From: Mesorhizobium ciceri biovar biserrulae WSM1271
GTDB lineage: Bacteria > Pseudomonadota > Alphaproteobacteria > Rhizobiales > Rhizobiaceae
Length of the DNA stretch: 64,000 nt
Assembly: GCF_000185905.1 (NCBI RefSeq)
Contig: NC_014923.1
Span: 3,619,501-3,683,500, forward strand
Direction of reading: 5' to 3'
Part shown: one piece after another, positions 53,844 to 60,810 of the stretch
How positions within the stretch are numbered: the first letter of the stretch is position 1
How the letters are laid out: each line of letters opens with the position of its first letter
Position numbers and translations under genes: made by a program
Notes under the pieces: generated by a model
Seen by the model: only the letters and a program-made list of their open reading frames with translations
Database searches by the model: none
What the model was told of the DNA's origin: nothing

Positions 53844-55253
53844 CTACTCGGCGGCTTGCGCTTGTGCCGGCAGCCCTAGCCATTCTCGGCAATCAGCCTG
53901 CGCACGCGATGTGATGGCGTGCCGCTTGGCAACGGTCTTGTCCTTGCCGCGCATGCGTTTGCCCTCGGCCTTCGGAGCTTCGACAGGTGGGAACAGGCCG
54001 AAATTGACATTCATCGGCTGGAATGAGCGCTTTCCCGGCTCGTCATCGGAGACAATATGACCGCCGGTGATGTGGTTGAGCAGAGCGCCGAAGGCCGTGG
54101 TCAGCGGCGGCAGGGACGGAGCAAGGCCGAGCCGCTCCGCTGCGGCGAAGCGGCCGGCGAGCAGGCCGATGGCCGCACTTTCGACATAGCCTTCGCAGCC
54201 GGTGATCTGGCCGGCGAAACGCAGGCCGGGCCGCGACTTCAGTTGCAGCGAAGCGTCGAGCAAGGTCGGCGAGTTGATGTAGGTGTTGCGGTGCAGGCCG
54301 CCGAGACGGGCGAAATCGGCGTTTTCGAGACCCGGTATAGTGCGGAAGATGCGCACCTGCTCGGCATGCTTCAACTTGGTCTGGAAACCGACCATGTTGT
54401 AGAGCGTGCCCAGCGCATTGTCCTGCCGCAACTGGACGACGGCATAGGCCTTTACCGTCGGATTGTGGGCATTGGTCAGCCCCATCGGCTTCATAGGCCC
54501 GTAGCGTAGCGTCTCGACACCGCGCTCGGCCATGATTTCGATCGGCAGGCAGCCGTCGAAATAGGGCGTGCCTTCCCATTGCTTGAATTCGGTTTTCTGG
54601 CCGTCGACCAGCGCTTGCACGAAGGCAAGGTACTGGTCCTTGTCCATCGGACAATTGATGTAGTCCTTGCCGGTGCCGCCTGGCCCGACCTTGTCGTAGC
54701 GCGACTGGAACCAGCAGGTATTCATGTCGATCGTGTCGAAATGGATGATCGGCGCAATGGCGTCGAAGAAGGCGAGCGCATCGGCGCCTGTCGCTTCCGC
54801 GATCGACTGGGCAAGCCCGGGGGCGGTCAACGGACCCGTGGCAACGATCGTCTGGTCCCAATCCGTCGGCGGCAGACCTGGCACTTCCTCGCGCCGGATG
54901 GTGATCAGCGGGTGTGCTTCGAGTTTTTTCGTCACGGCATCGGCGAATCCGTCGCGATCGACGGCCAGCGCGCCGCCGGCCGGAACCTGGTTGGCGTCGC
55001 CGGCGCTCATGATCAACGAGCCGGCCAGCCGCATTTCGGCGTGCAACAGGCCGACCGCGTTGTTGTCGGCGTCGTCGGAGCGGAAGGAATTGGAACAGAC
55101 GAGCTCGGCCAGGCTATCGGTCTTGTGCGCATCGGTGCCACGAACGGGCCGCATTTCATGCAGGATGACGGGCACGCCGGCTTGCGCTGCCTGCCAGGCG
55201 GCTTCGGAACCGGCGAGGCCGCCGCCGATGATGTGGATTGGGTTTTTGCTCAT
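53844..55253 (-). CDS. trmFO: Methylenetetrahydrofolate-tRNA-(uracil-5-)-methyltransferase
   Basis: A 469-aa flavoprotein. It opens with the FAD-binding IHIIGGGLAGSEAAWQAA (GxGxxG), then LHEMRPVRGTDAHKTD and LAELVCSNSFRSDD with the catalytic cysteine. It makes m5U54 in the tRNA T-loop using methylene-THF and FADH2. The start at 55253 is the conserved MSKNPIHI. It lies 95 bases beyond the last hairpin of the non-coding array, on the same strand. Confidence 0.96.
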   Translation of the reverse strand: MSKNPIHIIGGGLAGSEAAWQAAQAGVPVILHEMRPVRGTDAHKTDSLAELVCSNSFRSDDADNNAVGLLHAEMRLAGSLIMSAGDANQVPAGGALAVDRDGFADAVTKKLEAHPLITIRREEVPGLPPTDWDQTIVATGPLTAPGLAQSIAEATGADALAFFDAIAPIIHFDTIDMNTCWFQSRYDKVGPGGTGKDYINCPMDKDQYLAFVQALVDGQKTEFKQWEGTPYFDGCLPIEIMAERGVETLRYGPMKPMGLTNAHNPTVKAYAVVQLRQDNALGTLYNMVGFQTKLKHAEQVRIFRTIPGLENADFARLGGLHRNTYINSPTLLDASLQLKSRPGLRFAGQITGCEGYVESAAIGLLAGRFAAAERLGLAPSLPPLTTAFGALLNHITGGHIVSDDEPGKRSFQPMNVNFGLFPPVEAPKAEGKRMRGKDKTVAKRHAITSRAQADCREWLGLPAQAQAAE

Positions 55254-55347
55254 GAGCGCCGGAATAATCGCTTGGTGCGGCGATTGCAATTGCCGTGCGC
55301 GGTGCGGGGCAAACAGCTGCTGATGGGAGCGCCTCCTGAAAACAACA

Positions 55348-55456
55348 ACACCCGCCGGGGGAGGAGGTCCGGCGGGTGTCGTTTTTGGGGTCGACCTTCG
55401 GGAGGAGGTGAAGGCCGGCCATATTCGTCATCGCCGGGGAGGAGGTCGGCTTTGAC
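55348..55456 (-). ncRNA. CCUCCUCCC ('cuckoo'/CcsR-like) sRNA unit 3
   Basis: Three hairpins, each with ACCUCCUCCC in the loop (loops at 55437-55446, 55400-55409 and 55359-55368). Stems: GCCG/CGGC plus GUCA/UGAC for the first, an 11-base stem with a G-U and one mismatch for the second, and a perfect ACACCCGCCGG/CCGGCGGGUGU for the third, which is followed by a UUGUUGUUUU tail. It is most distal in the array and nearest trmFO. The motif is identical to the anti-Shine-Dalgarno end of 16S rRNA. Confidence 0.8.
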
Positions 55457-55464
55457 GAAATTCC

Positions 55465-55490
55465 TTTCGCCATTTTTAGAAGGGGCGAAA
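55465..55490 (-). repeat. Linker hairpin between units 2 and 3
   Basis: UUUCGCC/GGCGAAA stem. Its counterpart between units 1 and 2 (55644-55668) has UUUCGCU/AGCGAAA: a compensatory base-pair change that supports a real RNA structure, perhaps a processing site. Confidence 0.65.
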
Positions 55491-55527
55491 CCTCTGGAGC
55501 AAAATTCGTCTTGCCCCTGGGAAACAG

Positions 55528-55635
55528 CGCCCGCCGCGGGAGGAGGTGCGGCGGGCGCCGTTTTTGTGGCCAACCCTCGGGAGGAGGTGAAGGTCGGGCC
55601 GATTCGTCATCGCCGGGGAGGAGGTCGGCTTTGAC
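55528..55635 (-). ncRNA. CCUCCUCCC ('cuckoo'/CcsR-like) sRNA unit 2
   Basis: Three hairpins with ACCUCCUCCC loops at 55616-55625, 55579-55588 and 55538-55547. The third stem is a perfect 10-bp CGCCCGCCGC/GCGGCGGGCG. The first hairpin is nearly identical to that of unit 3. The unit is separated from units 1 and 3 by linkers that each form a small hairpin. Confidence 0.8.
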
Positions 55636-55643
55636 GAAAACTC

Positions 55644-55668
55644 TTTCGCTGTTTGAAAAGGAGCGAAA
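55644..55668 (-). repeat. Linker hairpin between units 1 and 2
   Basis: UUUCGCU/AGCGAAA stem, the covarying counterpart of the linker hairpin at 55465-55490. Confidence 0.65.
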
Positions 55669-55702
55669 CCTTTGGGGCAAAATTCGATTTGCCGGGAAAC
55701 AA

Positions 55703-55807
55703 CGCCCGCCGCGGGAGGAGGTGCGGCGGGCGCCGTTTTGGTGGTCAACCCTTGGGAGGAGGTAAGGGGTGACCGTATTCGTCAAGGTCGGGGAGGAGGT
55801 CGACCCT
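55703..55807 (-). ncRNA. CCUCCUCCC ('cuckoo'/CcsR-like) sRNA unit 1
   Basis: Three hairpins with ACCUCCUCCC loops at 55791-55800, 55754-55763 and 55713-55722. Stems: AGGGUCG/CGACCUU, an 11-base stem with one mismatch, and a perfect 10-bp CGCCCGCCGC/GCGGCGGGCG. It starts 13 bases after the stop of the nearer DUF1127 gene on the same strand, so it is probably processed from that gene's 3' UTR. Confidence 0.8.
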
Positions 55808-55820
55808 GGCGAAATTCCGT

Positions 55821-55961
55821 CTAGATCGCCTGGCGGGCGATGATCTTGATTTCGTCGCGGACGATACCGAGATCATGCAGCTGGCGGTTCGAAAGGCGAC
55901 CCAGCTCGGTAACCGTCTCGCGATAAACGCGCCAGTTACGATAGTTGCGGATCAGGTTCAT
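55821..55961 (-). CDS. DUF1127 protein (copy 2, nearest the sRNA array)
   Basis: A 46-aa basic protein: MNLIRNYRNWRVYRETVTEL then GRLSNRQLHDLGIVRDEI. The RLSNRxLxDLGI core defines DUF1127. Such proteins in Rhodobacter (CcaF1) and Agrobacterium bind RNA and affect sRNA maturation and metabolism. AAGAGAAC lies upstream of the ATG. It directly precedes the sRNA array on the same strand and follows a near-identical paralogue. Confidence 0.93.
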   Translation of the reverse strand: MNLIRNYRNWRVYRETVTELGRLSNRQLHDLGIVRDEIKIIARQAI

Positions 55962-55985
55962 TGTCGTTCTCTTTTTCAAAACTGG

Positions 55986-56007
55986 TTCGGACCATTCGCG
56001 GTCCGAA
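55986..56007 (-). repeat. Perfect hairpin between the two DUF1127 genes
   Basis: TTCGGACC and GGTCCGAA pair over 8 bases around a 6-base loop and are followed on the minus strand by a TTTTG stretch. It could be a weak terminator or a processing signal splitting the dicistronic message. Confidence 0.6.
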
Positions 56008-56010
56008 GAA

Positions 56011-56151
56011 TTAGACCGCCTTGCGAGCGACGTAAGGAATGTCGCTGCGGCTGATGCCGAGGTCGGTCAGTTCACGGTTGCTCAGGCGGCTCAGCTCGGA
56101 CACGGTGTCCCTGTAGCGGCGCCAGTTGCGGTAGTTGCGGATCAGGTTCAT
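56011..56151 (-). CDS. DUF1127 protein (copy 1, promoter-proximal)
   Basis: A 46-aa protein, MNLIRNYRNWRRYRDTVSEL then SRLSNRELTDLGISRSDI. The first 11 residues are identical to the adjacent copy, indicating a tandem duplication. ACGAGAAC lies upstream. The promoter region (56152-56280) contains two direct TGCATTGC repeats separated by 6 bases, near 56252-56275, a possible regulator site. Confidence 0.93.
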   Translation of the reverse strand: MNLIRNYRNWRRYRDTVSELSRLSNRELTDLGISRSDIPYVARKAV

Positions 56152-56387
56152 GGTAGTTCTCGTTTCGTCTTTCTTGCGGATCATTCCGTTTGTGTACGAA
56201 CTATAAATAGGCGGACCCATATCGATTTAAAAGCGCTATGGCTGCATGGCAGCAATGCAAATTGTGCAATGCAGCATTAACGCGCGTTCACGGACCTGAC
56301 ACAAAGAAACCCGAATCGGAAAATGCCTTAGCGCCAACGGCTTGACCGGATCGGCTGCAAAAAAGACCAAACTGGGGGAGAAGCAGC

Positions 56388-57506
56388 ATGGCGAGCTATT
56401 CGTCGCGGGTCAGGGCGGATATCGCGCGCTGGCAGCAGGCCGGCATGATCGACCCCGCGACGGCCGATTCGCTGGCGCGCGATGTCGAGGCCAACGAGCG
56501 CAAGTCGCTGAGCTTCGGCTCGATCCTGGCTATGATGGCCGCCTTGCTGTTCGGCGCTGCCATCCTGATTTTCGTCGCCGCCAATTGGGACGCGATCCCG
56601 AGGCTGGCGCGCGTGGCGGCGCTGTTTGCCGTCATCCTTGGCGGCTATGTCGGCGGCGCGGTGCTGAAGGCCCGCGACCATGCGGCAATCGGGGAAGCGC
56701 TGTGGATCGTGGCGGCCGCGGCTTTCGGCGGCTCGATCGCGCTGATCGGCCAGATGTATCATCTCTCGGGCGACGAGGCCTCGGCTCTGGTGACCTGGGG
56801 CGCCGGCACGGCGCTGGCGGCGGTTGCGCTGCGATCGAACCCGCTGACGGTGGCTTCGGTCGGCATCGCCGATGCCTGGCTGTTCCTCAAAGGCTTCGAC
56901 TATTACAGCCGCAGCGATTTTCCGCACGGCTTCGTCATGATGGCGATCGTGCTGTTTGCCGTCTCGTTCTGGACCCGCAGCCAGGCGGCGCGCCACCTGA
57001 TTATCCTGTCGGTGCTGTTCTATCTCATGCTGCTGGTCACCAACCACGACACGCTGCAGGTGGCGATCCCGCTGGTCGTCGCCTCGGCGCTGCTGTTCGC
57101 GGCCTCGGTCTTCGCGCCTGGCCCGGTCGACCGGGTCGTGCAACTCGGCGGCCGCTTGCCCTTGCACGCGCTGCTCGGCTTCCTCACCGGCCTCGCAATG
57201 ATCCAGTTCGAACTCGCCGACGAGAGCACCTACAACAGCGGTTTTGCCCTCGCTTCGGCGATCGCGCTGGCCGGTGTTGTCGCCGCGATCGTGCTGGCAG
57301 GACGGGGGCACCGTGGGCTACGCTGGCTTGCCTATCTCGGCTTCGCCTTCGAACTCGCCATCATCTATGTCGTGACCCTGCAATCGATGCTCGATACGGC
57401 CGGTTTCTTCCTGGCCGCCGCGGTGCTGCTCGGCATCCTCGCGGTTGTCATCATCCGCGTGGAAAAACGCATGAAGGGCCCAGACGCCAAGGGAGCCACG
57501 GCATGA
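56388..57506 (+). CDS. DUF2157 polytopic membrane protein
   Basis: A 372-aa protein. The N-terminal soluble helix segment ADIARWQQAGMIDPATADSL is the DUF2157 signature; about ten membrane spans follow (FGSILAMMAALLFGAAILIF and on). Function unknown. It overlaps the GDYXXLXY gene by 4 bases (ATGA). Divergent from the DUF1127 genes across a ~230-base region. Confidence 0.88.
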   Translation: MASYSSRVRADIARWQQAGMIDPATADSLARDVEANERKSLSFGSILAMMAALLFGAAILIFVAANWDAIPRLARVAALFAVILGGYVGGAVLKARDHAAIGEALWIVAAAAFGGSIALIGQMYHLSGDEASALVTWGAGTALAAVALRSNPLTVASVGIADAWLFLKGFDYYSRSDFPHGFVMMAIVLFAVSFWTRSQAARHLIILSVLFYLMLLVTNHDTLQVAIPLVVASALLFAASVFAPGPVDRVVQLGGRLPLHALLGFLTGLAMIQFELADESTYNSGFALASAIALAGVVAAIVLAGRGHRGLRWLAYLGFAFELAIIYVVTLQSMLDTAGFFLAAAVLLGILAVVIIRVEKRMKGPDAKGATA

Positions 57507-58087
57507 TCACCGGGAAAAGGCTTGTCATCTCGGCGCTGGTGGTGGCGCTCGTCCAGATAGGCTTCCTGAGCTGGATCATCGCCGGCCGGGCGGCGATCCT
57601 GCGCAACGGCAAGGAAGTGCTGCTGAAGGTCGAACCCGTCGATCCGCGCGACCTCCTGCGCGGCGACTATATTATCCTGGGCTACGAGATTTCACGCATA
57701 CCGGTGAAAATGATCGCCAACATTCCGCCCGACAAATTTTCAAGCGACGATACGTCGATTGTGGTGCGCCTGAAGAAGGGCGCCGACGGCTATTGGCAGC
57801 CGACGGCCGCCTGGTTCGGCAAGGCGCCAACGATGGCAACCGCCGACGAGGCCGATATTCTAGGCCACATCGCCGAAGGCTGGGACCTTCGCGGCGAAGA
57901 GGCGACCATCGCGCCGGACTATGGCATCGAGCGCTTCTATCTGCCGGAAGGCGAGGGGATGGCGATCCAGAACGACATGCGGGTGCGGCCATTCGGCATC
58001 CGTCTTGCGCTTGCCGGCGACGGCACCGCGCAGATCAAGGCGCTGGTCGACGGCGACAAGACGCTGTTCGAGGAACCACTCTACTAG
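57503..58087 (+). CDS. GDYXXLXY domain protein
   Basis: A 194-aa protein with an N-terminal span (LVISALVVALVQIGFLSWII) and the periplasmic motif DPRDLLRGDYIILGYEISRI, the GDYxxLxY signature (~53-61). These proteins regularly pair with DUF2157 membrane proteins, as here with overlapping genes. Function unknown. Confidence 0.88.
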   Translation: MITGKRLVISALVVALVQIGFLSWIIAGRAAILRNGKEVLLKVEPVDPRDLLRGDYIILGYEISRIPVKMIANIPPDKFSSDDTSIVVRLKKGADGYWQPTAAWFGKAPTMATADEADILGHIAEGWDLRGEEATIAPDYGIERFYLPEGEGMAIQNDMRVRPFGIRLALAGDGTAQIKALVDGDKTLFEEPLY

Positions 58088-58113
58088 GTCCCTTATTTCC
58101 GATGGTGTGAAGC

Positions 58114-59562
58114 ATGCCAGTTAGCCTGTCGACGCGTGACGACATCAACCTCGACACTGTCTTCCGCGTCGCCTGGAAGAAGGACACGGTGGAGATCAGC
58201 GAGAAGGCCTTGCAGCGCATCGCCGAATGCCGCGCCTCGTTTCTGAAGCTGATTGAATCCGATCCGCCACCGGTCATCTATGGCGTCACAACCGCCATGG
58301 GGGAATTGGCAAGCCGAAAGCTCGAACCTGACGAGCGTGATCGCCATGCGCGCATCAAGGCGTTTGCCGCCGCCACCTCGTTCGGCGATCCCTTGCCGGA
58401 TCGCGTGGTCAGGGCGATCGTGCTTGCCCGTCTGACAAATTTCATCGAGGGCAACGCCGCCACCACGCCGCGCATCGCGCTTGCCGTGGCCGCGATGCTC
58501 GACGGTGGGCCGATGCCTGTCGTGCCGGCCTCCGGCCAGGGCGGCGCCGGTGAGATCCTGGCGCTCTATCCCTTGTTTGCAGAACTTTCGACGCGCTTCG
58601 ACCTCGAGGTCAAGGAACGCGGCTCGCTCATCAACGGCTCGCCCTGCGCCGCCGCTTTGGTGGCCGACGCAGCGCTCGCGGGGCGCCGCCGCATCCGCAT
58701 GGCGCAAAAAGTGTTCGCGCTGTCGATCGAAGCGTTTCGCGCGCCGCTCGAGCACTATGACGCGGCGCTCGACACGCTCTGGGGCGATGAGCATGAAACG
58801 GCTGCCCTGCAGGGATTGCGGGAGTTTCTGGTTGGCGCCGGCGATGGGCGACGCAACTATCAGGCGCCGGTCAGCTACCGCATCGTGCCGCGCGTCCTCG
58901 GCCAGGCGCATCGTGCGCTGGCGACGGCCGAGCGGGCGGCCAATGTGTCGCTGGCCTCGATATCGGACAATCCCGTCTACATCCCGCCCGACGATGCACA
59001 TCGGCTCGGCCGCTGCATCTCGACCGGCGGCTATCACAATGCGATGGCAACGCCGGCGCTGGACGATCTGGCGGCGATATGGGCCGACATCTGCCTGCTC
59101 TGCGACCGCCACGCCTCGAAGCTTCTGAACGGCAAGGTGTCGCTGCTGCCGGATCTGCTGATGACCGGACGTCACTCAGCCGACAGCGATGGCCATGGCA
59201 ATGTCGGCTATGTGCCGATGGCGATCACCGGCTATCTCGAACAGGCCAAGCTGGCGGCGCAACGTACCTTCATTCCGGGCACGGAATCGGCTGGCGCGGG
59301 GCAGGACGACGTCGCCACGACGGCGTTCTTCGCATGGACCAAGGAAGCGACCGCCGGCCGCTGCGTCGATGCCGCCATGGCGATGCTGGCAATGATCGCC
59401 TCGCAGGCGCTGCACGTCACCGAACGGACGCCGCCGCCGGCACTGCGTTCCTTCGTCGATCAAATCAGAGCTATCGTGCCGCCTGTCGGCGCCGATCGCG
59501 TGCTGGGGCCGGAGCTTGCCAGGTTGGCGGAATGGTTCACTGAGAAAGTGTTCGAGGCGTAG
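58114..59562 (+). CDS. Divergent aromatic amino acid ammonia-lyase family protein
   Basis: A 482-aa protein of the HAL/PAL fold. Supporting blocks: VIYGVTTAMGELA (family: YGVnTGfG), VSLASISDNPVYI (DNP), and the STGGYHNAMATPALDDLA core. The loop that should hold the Ala-Ser-Gly forming the MIO cofactor (GSVGASGDLAPL) reads ASGQGGAGEILAL here, so the ASG is either shifted forward or lost. It may have a different activity or be inactive. It lies downstream of the DUF2157 pair with a 26-base gap. Confidence 0.8.
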   Translation: MPVSLSTRDDINLDTVFRVAWKKDTVEISEKALQRIAECRASFLKLIESDPPPVIYGVTTAMGELASRKLEPDERDRHARIKAFAAATSFGDPLPDRVVRAIVLARLTNFIEGNAATTPRIALAVAAMLDGGPMPVVPASGQGGAGEILALYPLFAELSTRFDLEVKERGSLINGSPCAAALVADAALAGRRRIRMAQKVFALSIEAFRAPLEHYDAALDTLWGDEHETAALQGLREFLVGAGDGRRNYQAPVSYRIVPRVLGQAHRALATAERAANVSLASISDNPVYIPPDDAHRLGRCISTGGYHNAMATPALDDLAAIWADICLLCDRHASKLLNGKVSLLPDLLMTGRHSADSDGHGNVGYVPMAITGYLEQAKLAAQRTFIPGTESAGAGQDDVATTAFFAWTKEATAGRCVDAAMAMLAMIASQALHVTERTPPPALRSFVDQIRAIVPPVGADRVLGPELARLAEWFTEKVFEA

Positions 59563-59658
59563 AGATGCCAACAAAGCGGTAGCCGGTGAAATTGGTGCAC
59601 CTGAACGAACCTGCCGAGCTTCAGGTGGCCTGCCACCCGAAGCTCGAAGAGCGAAGGG

Positions 59659-59721
59659 TGGTGCGGACGACGGGAATCGAACCCGTACGATCAGAGATCG
59701 AGGGATTTTAAGTCCCTTGCG
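59659..59721 (-). pseudogene. 3' part of split tRNA-Leu(UAA) gene
   Basis: It contains the variable arm (CGATC TCT GATCG), T-arm (ACGGGTTCGATTCCCGT), 3' acceptor strand CGTCCGC, A and CCA, and begins with the 16-base repeat that covers the anticodon region. Its 5' partner is at 60488-60526. Joined at the repeat, they give a perfect 86-base tRNA-Leu(UAA). Confidence 0.92.
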
Positions 59722-59766
59722 CGATTGCTTGGTTTGTTGCTGGCCAAGGGTTCTGAGCGTCTAGCC

Positions 59767-59835
59767 CTCCCACATCGTCCCTCGAAGTGTGGGAGTTTCC
59801 CACTCAATTCCCACTGGGTTACCGTATGTGGGAAA
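59767..59835. repeat. Cluster of TTCCCAC/GTGGGAA repeats near one element end
   Basis: CTCCCACA (59767-59774) is inverted against TGTGGGAG (59788-59795). TTTCCCAC (59796-59803) is inverted against GTGGGAAA (59828-59835). TTCCCACT recurs directly at 59797-59804 and 59808-59815, 11 bases apart. Such helically phased repeats beside an att core resemble integrase arm-type or excisionase sites. Confidence 0.6.
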
Positions 59836-59886
59836 TGCCTTTTTCGCTTTCCAAATAAGTCGGCGCCGCCTAAGTCTGCGGCGTAC

Positions 59887-59971
59887 GCGGGCGTGGTGAA
59901 ATTGGTATACACACCGGACTTAAAATCCGGAGGCTTCGGCCATGCGGGTTCAAGTCCCGCCGCCCGCACCA
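59887..59971 (+). tRNA. tRNA-Leu (UAA), element-borne
   Basis: 85 bases with encoded CCA. Acceptor GCGGGCG/CGCCCGC, anticodon stem CCGGA/TCCGG with loop CTTAAAA (anticodon TAA), long variable arm AGGCTTCGGCC and T-arm GCGGGTTCAAGTCCCGC. It is clearly different in sequence from the split host gene and on the opposite strand, and can replace it functionally. Confidence 0.93.
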
Positions 59972-60018
59972 TGCTTCCCAAAGGATCGAACGCATCACGG
60001 AACAGAGGCAATTTAAGC

Positions 60019-60459
60019 ATGGCTAGGCGACCAACGAAAAAACCAGCGAAAAAGATGTCGGCCGGACCGCACAGCTTGGCGCTGCGATTGGATGTCATGG
60101 GGGTAACCGCATACATGACCAAAGCTGCAATTGACGAGCTCATCAAAGAGCTAGTCAGGATTAGCAGGTCTGATCCGGAGGAACTCCACGATGTGCATGT
60201 TGCGATGCACTTCGGCGGCTGGACGCCCTCAGGCGAATACATCGCGCCGAGTTTCGGCCATCACCATGGGCTTGGATCAATCTTGACTAAACTGCGCAAC
60301 GAGCAACTGAAGGACGGCATGACGAAGGCGGAAATCGAAAGCGGCATCACGCCAGATGAGGCGTATCGGACTTTCGATATTACCATCATGCATGTGTCTC
60401 CCGAGGTAGTTCGGCGCGCGGCCATCGAAAACGAAGCGGCCGAAGAACAGCAGAACTGA
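60019..60459 (+). CDS. Element-encoded hypothetical protein
   Basis: A 146-aa protein. The N-terminal arm is very basic (MARRPTKKPAKKMSAG), as in nucleic-acid-binding proteins. The middle has a helix KAAIDELIKELVRI, then a His-rich stretch (HDVHVAMHFGGWTPSGEYI and GHHHGLGSILTKLR) and an acidic tail (NEAAEEQQN). No family recognised; not an integrase by size or motifs. AGAGG lies 10-11 bases before the ATG. It ends 28 bases before the right-hand repeat. Confidence 0.7.
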   Translation: MARRPTKKPAKKMSAGPHSLALRLDVMGVTAYMTKAAIDELIKELVRISRSDPEELHDVHVAMHFGGWTPSGEYIAPSFGHHHGLGSILTKLRNEQLKDGMTKAEIESGITPDEAYRTFDITIMHVSPEVVRRAAIENEAAEEQQN

Positions 60460-60487
60460 CGAGCCGCAGGTATGCGCGAGAGAAGTG

Positions 60488-60526
60488 TTTTAAGTCCCTT
60501 GCGTCTACCAATTCCGCCACGTCCGC
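60488..60526 (-). pseudogene. 5' part of split tRNA-Leu(UAA) gene
   Basis: It contains the 5' acceptor strand GCGGACG, the D-arm and the anticodon arm up to the 16-base repeat, followed by non-tRNA sequence. It is the partner of 59659-59721 and probably still carries the original promoter side. From 60527 to 60810 no gene is supported. Confidence 0.92.
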
Positions 60527-60810
60527 AGGCCAGCCCTTTTCAGACGCCAGACACAGGCCGTCAAGTCGTGTTGTTGAGCGTTCGCCGAACGTGCAAACAG
60601 ACCGGGCGGCTTGATGATACTGGCGCGATCACGGAATTATCGGCGCGGCGGGTAGTGGTAGGATGCCTTGTGGTGGATTTGATCCGCCAAGGCCGGCGCC
60701 TCTCAGGCCCAACCCATTCCCCCCGCCCACTGGGAGCGTCGGCCACCCTTCCATGAAGAGAGCCCCTCAAGTGGTCGCCTGGGCCGGCAGCGTCGCGATT
60801 GTGGGCCTGG

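Larger units (their letters stand above)
59706..60487. mobile_element. 782-bp element inserted in the tRNA-Leu(UAA) anticodon region
   Basis: Bounded by exact 16-base direct repeats (59706-59721 and 60488-60503). Collapsing the repeats restores an intact host tRNA-Leu. Inside: an inverted/direct repeat cluster at 59767-59835, a complete and different tRNA-Leu(UAA) at 59887-59971 and a 146-aa ORF at 60019-60459. No integrase gene is present. It looks like a minimal or deleted integrative element. Confidence 0.75.

Noticed and set aside
55340..55810. CRISPR-like array (regular repeats)
   Set aside because: The repeated motif sits in hairpin loops with stems of differing sequence, unit length is over 100 bases, there are no unique spacers and no cas genes.
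59725..60018. N-terminal extension of the element ORF through the tRNA-Leu
   Set aside because: The frame is open by chance across the tRNA gene; the ATG at 60019 has a ribosome binding site and the extension is not protein-like.
59706..60487. Group I intron in tRNA-Leu(UAA)
   Set aside because: Such introns do interrupt this tRNA elsewhere, but here the flanks carry a 16-base duplication and the insert holds another tRNA and an ORF on the opposite strand, which fits integration rather than a spliced intron.
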